From NCBI RefSeq assembly GCF_001427985.1, contig NZ_LMSA01000002.1:846544-910543 (forward strand): a stretch of DNA of 64,000 nt, given 5' to 3'. The notes below the pieces were generated by a model. The model was not told the origin of the DNA. It saw nothing but the letters and a program-made list of their open reading frames with translations, and searched no databases. The number at the start of each line of letters is the position of its first letter. Position 1 is the stretch's first letter. Both the position numbers and the translations under genes were made by a program. Source of the stretch: Knoellia sp. Soil729 (GTDB taxonomy: Bacteria > Actinomycetota > Actinomycetes > Actinomycetales > Dermatophilaceae). Below, one piece after another: positions 1 through 8,593 of the stretch.

Positions 1-1
1 C

Positions 2-781
2 TTCCGGGAGTGGAACACGGGCGAGCTCGACTCCTTCCTCATCGAGATCACCGCCGGGGTCCTCGACCAGGTCGACCCCGTCACCGGCAAGGCCTTGGTC
101 GAGGTCATCGTGGATGCCGCCGAGCAGAAGGGCACGGGCCGCTGGACGGTCCAGTCCGGACTCGAGCTCGGTGTCCCGGTCTCGACGATCGCCGAGTCGG
201 TCTTCGCGCGCGCTGCCAGTGGCGACGCGACCATCCGCGAGGCTGCCCAGGGCGTCCTCACCGGCCCGTCGCGCGCGCTCGGGGATGTCGACCGCGAACG
301 CCTCGTCGACGACGTCCGTCAGGCGCTGTGGGCGAGCAAGGTCGTCGCCTACGCCCAGGGGCTGGAGCAGATCCGCGCCGCCAGCGAGGAGTACGGCTGG
401 GACGTCGACGTCGCGACCGTCGCCCGCATCTGGCGCGGCGGCTGCATCATCCGGGCCCGCCTGCTCAGCCAGATCAGTGACGAGTATGCCGCGGGCGGAC
501 TTGCGACGTTGCTCGTCGCCCCGAGCATCGTGGCCGGGTTGACCGAGCGCCAGGACGGGTGGCGGCGCGTCGTCGGGCTCGCCACCACTTCGGGTGTCCC
601 GGTGCCCGGCTTCTCCAGCGCTCTCGCCTACTACGACACCGTGCGCGCCGAGCGCCTGCCGGCAGCCCTGGTCCAGGGTCTGCGTGACAACTTCGGCGCC
701 CACACCTACGGTCGCACCGACCGGCCCGGCGCCTTCCACACCCTGTGGTCGCAGGGCGGCGCAGAGGTCCAGGTGTCCTGA
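2..781 (+). CDS. gnd: 6-phosphogluconate dehydrogenase, C-terminal part (5' end outside window)
   Basis: Oxidative decarboxylation of 6-phosphogluconate to ribulose 5-phosphate with NADPH formation, in the cytosolic pentose phosphate pathway. The frame is open from base 2, so only the C-terminal 259 residues are seen. They hold the helical substrate and dimer domain, with the family segments GTGRWTVQSGLELGVP and ESVFARA, and the C-terminal tail HTYGRTDRPGAFHTLW, which closes over the active site in this family. The stop codon is one base before the ATG of the gluconate kinase, so the two steps gluconate to 6-phosphogluconate to ribulose 5-phosphate are made from one transcript. The cofactor-binding domain lies outside the window, so NADP versus NAD preference cannot be judged. 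Confidence 0.95.
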   Translation, partial: FREWNTGELDSFLIEITAGVLDQVDPVTGKALVEVIVDAAEQKGTGRWTVQSGLELGVPVSTIAESVFARAASGDATIREAAQGVLTGPSRALGDVDRERLVDDVRQALWASKVVAYAQGLEQIRAASEEYGWDVDVATVARIWRGGCIIRARLLSQISDEYAAGGLATLLVAPSIVAGLTERQDGWRRVVGLATTSGVPVPGFSSALAYYDTVRAERLPAALVQGLRDNFGAHTYGRTDRPGAFHTLWSQGGAEVQVS

Positions 782-782
782 C

Positions 783-2315
783 ATGACCATCCCCAGCCCC
801 TATCCGCCGGCCGAGGTCGTCATCGGCCTCGACGTCGGCACGACCGGCACGAAGGCCGTCGCGTTCGGGCTGGGGTCGAGCTGGCGCCACACAGTCGTGC
901 GGGAGTACCCGCTCCTCGCACCCCGCCCCGGGTGGCAGGTGCAGGACCCTGCAACCGTCGTCGCCGCCGTGATGGGTGCGCTGGCCGAGGTCGTCACGGC
1001 AGCCAAGGGCGCCCGGGTCTCGGGCATCTCGGTGAGCACGGCCATGCACGGCCTCATCGGCCTTGATGAGTCCCTGCGACCCCTCACCCCGCTCATCACC
1101 TGGGCCGACTCCCGTGCGGTGGCGGAGGCCGCCGAGCTGCGCGCCTCCGACGAGGCCGAGTCGCTGCACACCGCCTCCGGCACACCGATCCACCCCATGA
1201 GCCCGCTGACCAAGCTCATCTGGTTCAGCCGCCACGAGCCGCAGCTCGCAGCCAAGGTCCGCGCATGGGTCGGCCTCAAGGACTACATCCTCCAGGCCCT
1301 CACCGGCACCTCGGCCACCGAGCTGTCCACGGCCTCGGCCACCGGCCTCCTGGACGCCTCCACACGCTCGTGGAACCCGCGGGCGATCGAGCTGGCCGGC
1401 ATACGGGAGGACCAGCTCCCACCGATCCTGCCCACGACCGCCGTGCTCGGACTCACCAAGTCCGTGGCGTCGCGCCTCGGACTCGCGACGGCGACCCCTG
1501 TCATCGTCGGCGCAGGCGACGGACCGCTCGGCAACCTCGGGACCGGTGCCCTCGACCCGGGTGTCGTCGGGCTTTCGGTGGGAACCAGCGGTGCCGCCCG
1601 GATGGTCGTGCCCGGCCCCCGCACGGACCCCTCGGGCCGACTCTTCTGCTACGCCCTCACCGACTCCGAGTGGGTCGTGGGTGGCGCCATCAGCAACGGC
1701 GGCATCTCGATCCGGTGGGCCCGCGACATCCTCGGTGACGGCGGTGGTGACGACGCTGCCCTCCTCGAGCTGGCTGCCACCGTGCCTGCGGGCAGCGACG
1801 GTCTCGTGATGCTGCCCTACCTGCTCGCCGAGCGTGCTCCCCTGTGGGACCCCTCGCTCACCGGTGCCATCATCGGAGTCCAGCACTCGCACACCCGAGG
1901 CCACTTCGTGCGGGCCGTCGTCGAGGGCGTCGCCCTGCAGCTGTGGACGATCGTCGACGGACTCGACGCCGTGAGTCCGGTGACCTCGGTACGCGCGACC
2001 GGTGGCGTCTTCCGATCCCGGGTGTGGCGTGAGGTCACCGCCGGCGTCCTCGGCCACCCGGTGACGGTCACCGGCGGCGCCGAAGGATCAGCGCTCGGGG
2101 CAGCAGCCCTGGGCCTGCTCGCCGTCGGGCGCGCCACCTCGCTGCGTGACGGGCTCGACCGCCTCGCACCCGGGTTGCGCGAGTCCGGCGAGGTCGTGGC
2201 CGTCGGCGAGGGCGACCGGATGGCCTATGAGCTGACGCGCCAACGCATCCCCGCACTGATCGACTCGTATGCCGCGGTGAGAGACCTCTTCCGCGTCCCC
2301 ACTACCGTGGGCTGA
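783..2315 (+). CDS. gntK: FGGY-family gluconate kinase
   Basis: ATP-dependent phosphorylation of gluconate (or a related sugar acid) to 6-phosphogluconate, the substrate of the gene just upstream. The 510-residue length is right for FGGY kinases of the Bacillus GntK type. The N-terminal ATPase segment GLDVGTTGTKA is at residues 15-25; later come the second phosphate motif GDGPLGNLGTGA and the C-terminal nucleotide region TGGVFRSRVW followed by GAEGSALGAAALG. MHGLIGLD near residue 90 is typical of gluconate rather than glycerol kinases. The ATG at 783 is chosen because it lies one base after the gnd stop; an in-frame extension upstream would run through gnd. Xylulokinase-like activity cannot be excluded, but the gnd neighbour argues for gluconate. 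Confidence 0.9.
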   Translation: MTIPSPYPPAEVVIGLDVGTTGTKAVAFGLGSSWRHTVVREYPLLAPRPGWQVQDPATVVAAVMGALAEVVTAAKGARVSGISVSTAMHGLIGLDESLRPLTPLITWADSRAVAEAAELRASDEAESLHTASGTPIHPMSPLTKLIWFSRHEPQLAAKVRAWVGLKDYILQALTGTSATELSTASATGLLDASTRSWNPRAIELAGIREDQLPPILPTTAVLGLTKSVASRLGLATATPVIVGAGDGPLGNLGTGALDPGVVGLSVGTSGAARMVVPGPRTDPSGRLFCYALTDSEWVVGGAISNGGISIRWARDILGDGGGDDAALLELAATVPAGSDGLVMLPYLLAERAPLWDPSLTGAIIGVQHSHTRGHFVRAVVEGVALQLWTIVDGLDAVSPVTSVRATGGVFRSRVWREVTAGVLGHPVTVTGGAEGSALGAAALGLLAVGRATSLRDGLDRLAPGLRESGEVVAVGEGDRMAYELTRQRIPALIDSYAAVRDLFRVPTTVG

Positions 2316-3544
2316 TGACGTCCCACCTGTGGATCGACGCCAGTGCCGGCGTCGCCGGTGACATGCTGCTCGGCGCCCTCGTCGACGCCGGCGCGCCCCT
2401 GGACGCCGTTCAGGCCACGGTCGACGCCGTGCTGCCAGACACGGTGCGACTCACGCGCACCGACGTGGTGCGGGCAGGACTGCGGGCGTGCAAGGTCGAC
2501 GTCGAGGTGCTCGTCGACGACCAGCCGCATCGACGGTGGTCGGACATCCGCGGCATGATCGCCCACGCTGCACTGCCGGATCCGGTGCGCGACAGGGCAC
2601 TTCGAGCCTTCACCCTGCTCGCCCAGGCGGAGGCACGGGTGCACGGGGTGGACGTGGACGACGTGCACTTCCACGAGGTGGGGTCCTGGGACTCCATCGC
2701 CGACATCGTCGGGGTGGCGTCGGGGGTTCACCTGCTCGGCGTCACCACGACCTCGGCCGGCCCAGTGGCCCTCGGCTCGGGAACGGCGCGGACGGCTCAC
2801 GGCCTCATGTCGGTCCCGGCACCGGCGACCCTCGAGCTCGCCAAGGGCTGGCAGGTCACGTCGACCGGCGACGGGGAGCTCGCAACCCCGACAGGGATGG
2901 CGCTGGTCCGCGCCCTGGCGACGTCGTGCGAGGCGATGCCCCCGGTGCGCATCACGGGGTCCGGAAGTGGTGCGGGGACAAAGGACTTCCCCGGACGTGC
3001 CAACGTCGTGCGCGTCATCCTCGGCGAACAGGTGACCGGGGGCTCCGGCGCGGACAGCGTTGCGGCAGAGGCGATGTGGGTCCTCGAGGCCAACATCGAC
3101 GACCTCGACCCGCGGCTGTGGCCCGGCGTGCTCGCCTCACTCCTGGAGGCGGGGGCGGCCGATGCGTGGCTCACGCCGATCGTCATGAAGAAGGGGCGCC
3201 CGGCCCACACGCTGTCGGTTCTGTGCACCGACGCCAACCGCACCCCGCTGCGAGAGATCGTCCTCACCCACACCACGAGCCTGGGAGTGCGCGAGCACTC
3301 AGTCGAGCGGCACGCCCTCGGCAGGTCGTGGCGCACCGTGACCGTCCGTGGTCACGCGGTGCGGATCAAGGTCTCCACCGACTTCGACGGCACAGTCGTT
3401 CACGCAACCCCCGAGTTCGAGGACGTGCGAGCGGCAGCCGCGGCGGCCGGCATACCGGAGCGTGTTGTCCTGACCGAAGCGGTCGGTGCGGCTCAGGCGG
3501 ACGAGTCGAGCGGGGCGGCATCGACCGGCGACACGAACGACTGA
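2315..3544 (+). CDS. larC: LarC-type nickel-insertion protein (nickel-pincer cofactor synthesis)
   Basis: LarC inserts nickel into pyridinium-3,5-bisthiocarboxylate mononucleotide to give the nickel-pincer cofactor of lactate racemase-type enzymes. The protein has the family N-terminus WIDASAGVAGDMLLGAL (residues 6-22), a His-rich stretch with FHEVG near residue 119, GELATPTGMA in the middle and ANIDDLDPRLWP in the C-terminal domain. At 409 residues it is one continuous frame, unlike lactobacilli where larC1 and larC2 are joined by a programmed frameshift. The ATG shares its A with the TGA of gntK, so it is translationally coupled to the gluconate genes. No larA, larB or larE is in the window, so the client enzyme is unknown; the operon hints at a sugar-acid racemase or epimerase. 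Confidence 0.88.
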   Translation: MTSHLWIDASAGVAGDMLLGALVDAGAPLDAVQATVDAVLPDTVRLTRTDVVRAGLRACKVDVEVLVDDQPHRRWSDIRGMIAHAALPDPVRDRALRAFTLLAQAEARVHGVDVDDVHFHEVGSWDSIADIVGVASGVHLLGVTTTSAGPVALGSGTARTAHGLMSVPAPATLELAKGWQVTSTGDGELATPTGMALVRALATSCEAMPPVRITGSGSGAGTKDFPGRANVVRVILGEQVTGGSGADSVAAEAMWVLEANIDDLDPRLWPGVLASLLEAGAADAWLTPIVMKKGRPAHTLSVLCTDANRTPLREIVLTHTTSLGVREHSVERHALGRSWRTVTVRGHAVRIKVSTDFDGTVVHATPEFEDVRAAAAAAGIPERVVLTEAVGAAQADESSGAASTGDTND

Positions 3545-3760
3545 CCGGCGGCCCACCACTCGAGCTCCTCGAGGGCGTGGTCGACCAGACGGGCCAGCTC
3601 GCCGCCCAGCGAACCCGCGACGTGCGGGGATCGGCTGCGTGTCGTCACCGGGCCGCGACGATGGGTGGACAACCCCGACGGCAGGCGACATGGCGAGGAG
3701 GGCCCCTGGACGCCGCACGCCAGCCTCCCTTCGTGGGTGCTGGTGACATCATTCGGTGCC

Positions 3761-4588
3761 ATGGAGCTCTCCGTCGACCCCGGTGACGACTGGACCCATC
3801 GTCCCGGAGTCTGCTCGGTCACGTTGCGACACCTCCCTCCCGCAGCCGTCGTCGAGGCGACGTGCACGGCTGGGCTCCGGCGCATCGAGTGGGGTGCCGA
3901 CGTCCACGCGCCCTCGAACGAGGCTGCGCGTCTGGCCGTGGTGCGTGAGCTGACCGAGGCCGCGGGGTTGACCGTGGCGTCCTACGGCAGCTACTGGCGC
4001 GCGGGGGTCTCGCCGGCCGACGAGATGACGTCGCTGGTCCGGGCGGCCACGGCCCTCGGTGCTCCGCGCATCCGGGTGTGGGCCGGCGAGGTCGGCACGG
4101 CGGAGGCAGATGCGTCGACGTGGGACGTGGTCGTGGCGGCACTGCGTGAGGCGTGCGTCGTGGCCCGCGACCAAGGCACCGGGCTGGCTCTGGAGTTCCA
4201 CCCCAACACCTTGACCGACAGTGCTGACTCGACCCTCGAGCTGCTCGAACGCGTGGCTGACAACACGCTGCGCACCTACTGGCAGCCGCGCCTCGACGAG
4301 CCGACGGACCTCGCTGTGGCCGGTCTGCGCCGGCTCGTCCCGCATCTCGCCGGGGTCCATGTCTTCTCGTGGTGGCCGGGCGCGCATCGGCTGCGGTTGG
4401 GGGAGCGCTCGGATCTCTGGTCGGCGGTGACGCGACTGCTCGTCCATGAGGCCGAGCCGTGCGATCTCCTGCTCGAGTTCGTCCAGGATGACGACCCGAA
4501 GGTTCTGGCGGGCGACGCCGCGACCCTGCGTGAACTCGTCGCTGCGTCCATTCGCGAATCGCCTGCCGGGACCCAGCGGCGCGAGTAG
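3761..4588 (+). CDS. Sugar phosphate isomerase/epimerase-like TIM-barrel protein
   Basis: Cytosolic protein of the xylose isomerase-like (AP endonuclease 2) TIM-barrel superfamily, probably acting on a sugar or sugar phosphate with a divalent metal. Visible barrel elements are RRIEWGADVHAP (early strand), RIRVWAGEVG, ALEFHPNTLTDS (metal-ligand Glu and His candidates), GVHVFSWWPG and the terminal LLLEFVQDDDP. At 275 residues it is normal for the family. The start is uncertain: an ATG at 3761 fits the first strand, while longer in-frame starts (GTG 3738, ATG 3665) add residues that look non-coding. It lies 216 bases after larC, so it may have its own promoter, but it fits the sugar-acid theme of the upstream operon. 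The substrate is not identifiable. Confidence 0.75.
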   Translation: MELSVDPGDDWTHRPGVCSVTLRHLPPAAVVEATCTAGLRRIEWGADVHAPSNEAARLAVVRELTEAAGLTVASYGSYWRAGVSPADEMTSLVRAATALGAPRIRVWAGEVGTAEADASTWDVVVAALREACVVARDQGTGLALEFHPNTLTDSADSTLELLERVADNTLRTYWQPRLDEPTDLAVAGLRRLVPHLAGVHVFSWWPGAHRLRLGERSDLWSAVTRLLVHEAEPCDLLLEFVQDDDPKVLAGDAATLRELVAASIRESPAGTQRRE

Positions 4589-4623
4589 CGTTGAGGGGCT
4601 GGATCAGCCCACGGGAGCGCGTC

Positions 4624-5670
4624 ATGAAGGCATCGAAGTCAGCAGTCGACCTGATCATCAGTTTCGAGGGACTGAGGCTGGACGCCTATCGCGACCCCGG
4701 CCCCGGGACACCCACGATCGGCTACGGCACGACGGTCTATCCCAACGGCACCAAGGTCAAGGTCGGTGACGGCATCTCGGCCAACGAGGCGAGCGAGTTC
4801 CTGGCGTTCGACGTCGACAAGTTCGCTGCCGGTGTCTCCGCCCACGTCGCCGGCCGAACCCTCACCCAGAACCAGTTCGACGCCCTGGTCTCACTCGCCT
4901 ACAACATCGGACTCGGCGCCTTCGCCGGGAGCACTCTGCTCAAGAAGCTCAAGGGCGGGGACACCGCCGGCGCTGGCGCGCAGATCCTCGTGTGGAACAA
5001 GGCCGTGGTCCACGGCGTCAAGCAGGTCGTGCCCGGCCTGAAGCGACGGCGAGAGGCAGAGCGCGCGCTCTTCCTGAAGAAGTCGGCGCCTCCCGCCACG
5101 ACCGCGGCCACGCTCATCGGTCCGTCGGCCCAGCCCGGTGCGGCGGCAGGAGCCACCCACGCACCCGGCGCCGTGGCCGTCCCCGGGAAGAACTACCTAC
5201 TCCTCACCCGCACCGCCGGCACCGACAAGGGCTTGACCCTTCTCCAGCTCACCTACGTCAAGGACGGCAGGTCCAAGGCGCACATCCTCGTGTACTCCGG
5301 GACGTCGCGGCACCAGGTCTTCCGCAAGGGCGCGAACAGCCAGATGGGTTCACTCGAGCCGCTGCCCGAGGGCCGTTGGTTCGTCCACGACATCCGGTGG
5401 AAGGACGGGCGAGACAACTACACGGGCACGTTCTTCAACCCCGGCATCGGGCCGGTGACCATCCCCCTCGACTTCAAGGGGCCAGGGGCGACGGCGCGGG
5501 CCGCGATCGAGATGCACATCGACGCCAACAGGGCCTCCAATCCCGGCACCGCGGGGTGCGTCGGTGTCCGCAGCGTCGCCGACTTCACAACGTTGGTGAC
5601 GTGGCTGAGGGACACCGACCCTCGAGGCCTCTTCGTCGACTACGGCCTGGGGTCCTGCCCGAATCCGTGA
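4624..5670 (+). CDS. GH24 phage-type lysozyme with C-terminal His/Cys domain
   Basis: Residues 1-150 are a T4/P21-type lysozyme (GH24). FEGLRLDAYRD gives catalytic Glu15 and Asp24, and TIGYGTT gives Thr31. A Pro/Ala linker (about 155-185) leads to a second domain of about 160 residues ending in MHIDANRA and GTAGCVGV (His298, Cys312). That His/Gly-Cys arrangement recalls the L,D-transpeptidase (YkuD-like) active site but is only suggestive. There is no signal peptide or membrane segment, so export would need a holin, lysis or a dedicated secretion route. The ATG at 4624 follows GGGAGC at normal distance and beats an upstream TTG (4591) without a ribosome site. No other phage genes adjoin it. 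Confidence 0.85.
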   Translation: MKASKSAVDLIISFEGLRLDAYRDPGPGTPTIGYGTTVYPNGTKVKVGDGISANEASEFLAFDVDKFAAGVSAHVAGRTLTQNQFDALVSLAYNIGLGAFAGSTLLKKLKGGDTAGAGAQILVWNKAVVHGVKQVVPGLKRRREAERALFLKKSAPPATTAATLIGPSAQPGAAAGATHAPGAVAVPGKNYLLLTRTAGTDKGLTLLQLTYVKDGRSKAHILVYSGTSRHQVFRKGANSQMGSLEPLPEGRWFVHDIRWKDGRDNYTGTFFNPGIGPVTIPLDFKGPGATARAAIEMHIDANRASNPGTAGCVGVRSVADFTTLVTWLRDTDPRGLFVDYGLGSCPNP

Positions 5671-5696
5671 CAGGGAAGCGCCTGCCGAATGCACCA

Positions 5697-5730
5697 TTTC
5701 GCGAAAACCCCAGTGCGCAAACGTTTTCGC
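5697..5730. promoter_or_regulatory. Two palindromic operator candidates upstream of pckG
   Basis: TTTCGCGAAA at 5697-5706 is a perfect 10-base palindrome. GCGCAAACGTTTTCGC at 5715-5730 is a 16-base palindrome with one mismatched pair and a central CG, the form of LacI/GalR-family operators. They are 112-145 bases before the pckG start and after the lysozyme stop, so control of PEP carboxykinase by a carbon-sensing regulator is the likely use. No regulator gene is adjacent. Confidence 0.5.
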
Positions 5731-5842
5731 CGCCATCGGAGGCTCTGGCGGTGACCCTTCACACAGACGGATTGGCGGTTGGCCCTCGAGATCGCCGATA
5801 GCCTGCTGGACACCTGAACGTAACTGAAAGGGAATCAGCAGC

Positions 5843-7684
5843 ATGGTCGACGTCGATGGCGCGCTGGATGCCGCAGGGCTGAAAAACCAGGCGGTGCGGG
5901 ACTACGTGAAGCAGTGGGCGGAGATCACGCAGCCTGACCGGATCGAGGTGATCGGCGCCGAGGACGACGACCGACTCATCCAGGAGGCGCTGGAGGCCGG
6001 TGAGCTGCTACCCGCGGGCGAGGGTCGCTACTACTCCCGTTCCTACAGCAAGGACACGGCACGCTCCGAGGAGCGGACGATCGTCGCCACCAACGACGAA
6101 AAGGACCGCGGGGTCTACAACAACTGGCGTCCCGCCGCGGAGATGAAGGAGAAGCTGACCGGGCTCATGCGCGGCCAGTCGGCAGGCAAGACGATGTACG
6201 TCCTGCCCTACCTCATGTCCCCCAAGGGCAACGAGCTCGCCCAGTGGGCCACCGGGGTCGAGCTCACGGACAGCCGCCCGGTCGTGCTGCACATGATCCG
6301 CATGTCCCGTGTCGGCGTCGAGCATGTCAACGACCTGCCGGACCAGGACGACTTCGTGCGCGCGGTGCACGTGACCGGCGACCTCGAGAACCTCGGTCAG
6401 GGCACCCCGGACGACAAGCGCTACTTCGTCACGGTCGCCGACGAGCGCACCATCCTGCACTTCGGCTCCTCCTACGGTGGCAACGCGCTCCTGGGCAAGA
6501 TCGCCCACGGCCTGCGCCAAGGCGCCTACGACGGCTGGGCGACCAAGAAGTTCCTCGCCGAGCAGTACATGCTCATCGGCATCACCGACAACGAGACCGG
6601 CAAGCGGTGGCACATCAGCGGTGGCTTCCCGAGCGCCTCCGGCAAGACCAACCTCGCGATGATGCTCCCGCCCGACGCTCTCGGCGACCGCTACACCGTC
6701 GACTTCTACGGCGACGACATCGCCTGGCTGTGGGTCGACGAGAAGACCGGCAAGCTCATGGGCATGAACCCGGAGTTCGGGGTCTTCGGTGTCGCCAAGG
6801 ACACCAACGAGCAGACCAACCCGACCGCCCTGCACTCGACGGACCCGGGCACCAAGGTCATCTTCACCAACATCGCCTACAACCCCAAGACCGAGGAGGT
6901 CTGGTGGGAGGGCCGCACCCCCGAGCCCCCCGCCGACGTCGACGGCTGGTTGGACTGGAAGGGCGACGCGATCGCCGACCGCGCCGAGGGCGACACCTCG
7001 CCGTGGGCACACCCCAACAGCCGCTTCACGACGACCCTCGCCAACGTGCCGAACGCCGCACCCGACTTCGACGAGGCCGCCGGTGTCCCGATCGACGCGA
7101 TCATCTTCGGTGGCCGCACCCGTGACCGCGAGCCGCTGATCCGCGCGATCGACGACCTGGCCGAGGGCGTCTACGACGGTCTCACGCTGGGCGCCGAGGC
7201 CACCGCTGCCGCGGAGGGCGTCGAGGGCCAGCTGCGCTACGACCCCATGTCGAACCGGCCGTTCATGGCCTACGGCGAGGGCGACTACGCGCGTCACTAC
7301 CTCGACATCGTCGGGGCCGCCAAGGACCAGCCGCTGTTCGCCCACGTCAACTGGTTCCAGCGGGACGCCGAGGACGGTCACTTCCTGTGGCCCGGCTACC
7401 GCGAGAACCTCCGCCCGCTCCTGTGGCTCATGCGCCTCAAGGACGGCGAGGTCAAGGGTCGCCAGACCGCCGTGGGGATCATCCCCACGCAGGAGGAGCT
7501 CGGCCTCGAGGGCCTCGACCTGCCGCAGGCCGACCTCGACCGCATCCTGTCCATCGACGTGCCGCGCTGGCAGCAGGAGATGGGCTTCCGCGAGGAGCAC
7601 CTCAAGCAGTTCGACCGCCTCCCCGAGGAGATCTGGGAAGCCCACCGGCGCGTCACCAAGGCCCTGGACGAAGAGCAGGCCTGA
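5843..7684 (+). CDS. pckG: Phosphoenolpyruvate carboxykinase (GTP)
   Basis: Converts oxaloacetate plus GTP to phosphoenolpyruvate, CO2 and GDP; the cytosolic entry step of gluconeogenesis. The 613 residues match the GTP-dependent class. The kinase-1a P-loop FPSASGKTNLAMM is at about residues 260-272 (Cys is usual at the Ala; Ser-Ala occurs in actinobacteria), with the metal and nucleotide segment FYGDDIAWL after it and the guanine-region block NWFQRDAEDGHFLWPGYREN in the C-terminal half. The ATG at 5843 follows GAAAGGGA (5826-5833) at good distance. The gene stands alone, with operator-like palindromes before it and a strong hairpin after it, consistent with independent carbon-source control. 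Confidence 0.97.
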   Translation: MVDVDGALDAAGLKNQAVRDYVKQWAEITQPDRIEVIGAEDDDRLIQEALEAGELLPAGEGRYYSRSYSKDTARSEERTIVATNDEKDRGVYNNWRPAAEMKEKLTGLMRGQSAGKTMYVLPYLMSPKGNELAQWATGVELTDSRPVVLHMIRMSRVGVEHVNDLPDQDDFVRAVHVTGDLENLGQGTPDDKRYFVTVADERTILHFGSSYGGNALLGKIAHGLRQGAYDGWATKKFLAEQYMLIGITDNETGKRWHISGGFPSASGKTNLAMMLPPDALGDRYTVDFYGDDIAWLWVDEKTGKLMGMNPEFGVFGVAKDTNEQTNPTALHSTDPGTKVIFTNIAYNPKTEEVWWEGRTPEPPADVDGWLDWKGDAIADRAEGDTSPWAHPNSRFTTTLANVPNAAPDFDEAAGVPIDAIIFGGRTRDREPLIRAIDDLAEGVYDGLTLGAEATAAAEGVEGQLRYDPMSNRPFMAYGEGDYARHYLDIVGAAKDQPLFAHVNWFQRDAEDGHFLWPGYRENLRPLLWLMRLKDGEVKGRQTAVGIIPTQEELGLEGLDLPQADLDRILSIDVPRWQQEMGFREEHLKQFDRLPEEIWEAHRRVTKALDEEQA

Positions 7685-7706
7685 CCACCGCCACCGCCAC
7701 CTCCAT

Positions 7707-7746
7707 CGAAGCGACCCTCGCCCGGCTCCGGGCCGGGGTCGCTTCG
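7707..7746. terminator. Hairpin terminator between convergent pckG and acyltransferase genes
   Basis: CGAAGCGACC (7707-7716) pairs perfectly with GGTCGCTTCG (7737-7746), with further pairing in the GC-rich loop. No U-tract follows, as is common in actinobacteria. It serves both converging genes. Confidence 0.7.
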
Positions 7747-7795
7747 TCACGGGGGCGAACTCGGCGTCGCGGGAGCTGCTGACGTCGATGACGGG

Positions 7796-8593
7796 TCAGG
7801 CGCTGGTGTCGAGCCGCTCGGGATGCAGCAGGAGATCGCGCACGATGCCAGCCATCTGCCCGGCGTGGGCGCCATCGACGATGCGGTGGTCGGCCGTCGC
7901 AACGAGCACGAAGACCGGTCGCACGACGACCGCCCCGTCGACAACGACCGCCTTGTCCTGGATCGCGCCGATCGCGAGGTAGACCGGGGTGCGCGCGAAC
8001 GGCAGCGGAGCGAGGAACGCCTCGTCGAGCCCGAGCGAGCCGACGTTGGACACGAACGCGGTGCCGAGAGGGAAGCCCGGCTGCCCGAGCGCCCGCCTGC
8101 CCAGGCCACCGGCGACGAGGCTGGCGAATGACAGGGCCGGGCGCATCGCCCAACCGGGCGCGAGGCGCACCAGCGTGGACGTACGGCGGTACGACACGTC
8201 CTCGCGAGCACGCAGCCGCGCGGCTCCTTCGCCCACGGCTCGGGCCACGCCCAGCGGGCTCAGTCGGTCGGCGTCATGCACCTTGACGGGCGCGAGGTCG
8301 GACCCGCCCTCGATGTCGACCGCGAAGCCGACGTCACACGTGTCGAGGTCGATGAGACGGCCCATCACGATGCGGGCCCGGATCTCGGGCACCTGCCGCA
8401 GGGCACGGCCCAGGGCCGCGCCGACGACGTGGGTGACGGTCACCGACTCTCCCGACTCGGCGCGCACCCGTTCGAGGTAGGCCAGGGCCGCCGTGGCATC
8501 GACCTCCATGCGTGCATAGATGCGCCCGTCACGAGACGGGCGCCACGTGGCCACCGCGATCTTACGGCGGGTCGACGTGCGGCGGCTGCTCAT
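7796..8593 (-). CDS. 2-oxoacid dehydrogenase E2-type acyltransferase (catalytic domain only)
   Basis: Member of the CAT/E2 acyltransferase fold. The active-site signature DHRIVDG near the C-terminus matches the conserved DHRxxDG of dihydrolipoamide acyltransferases. The protein has only 265 residues: the lipoyl and E1/E3-binding domains of true E2 subunits are absent, so it cannot be a classical complex core. Such stand-alone domains in actinobacteria are annotated as acyltransferases of unknown substrate. It overlaps the upstream SDR gene by four bases (ATGA), so the two are made together; a joint role in modifying a lipid or polyketide-like acyl group is possible but unproven. No signal peptide is seen. 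Confidence 0.8.
   Translation of the reverse strand: MSSRRTSTRRKIAVATWRPSRDGRIYARMEVDATAALAYLERVRAESGESVTVTHVVGAALGRALRQVPEIRARIVMGRLIDLDTCDVGFAVDIEGGSDLAPVKVHDADRLSPLGVARAVGEGAARLRAREDVSYRRTSTLVRLAPGWAMRPALSFASLVAGGLGRRALGQPGFPLGTAFVSNVGSLGLDEAFLAPLPFARTPVYLAIGAIQDKAVVVDGAVVVRPVFVLVATADHRIVDGAHAGQMAGIVRDLLLHPERLDTSA

Noticed and set aside
474..2057. Long minus-strand open frame opposite gntK
   Set aside because: Composition is low-complexity Gly/Arg/Asp with no domain; the plus strand encodes a clear FGGY kinase. High-GC DNA gives many such shadow frames.
3493..3885. Minus-strand 130-codon frame between larC and the sugar isomerase gene
   Set aside because: The last 45 residues look helical and protein-like, but the frame overlaps both flanking genes, has no clear start or ribosome site and matches no family I know. 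Possibly a gene remnant; not strong enough to call.
4624..5670. Prophage remnant around the lysozyme
   Set aside because: No integrase, capsid, tail or holin genes, no attachment-site repeats at a tRNA, and base composition matches the surroundings.
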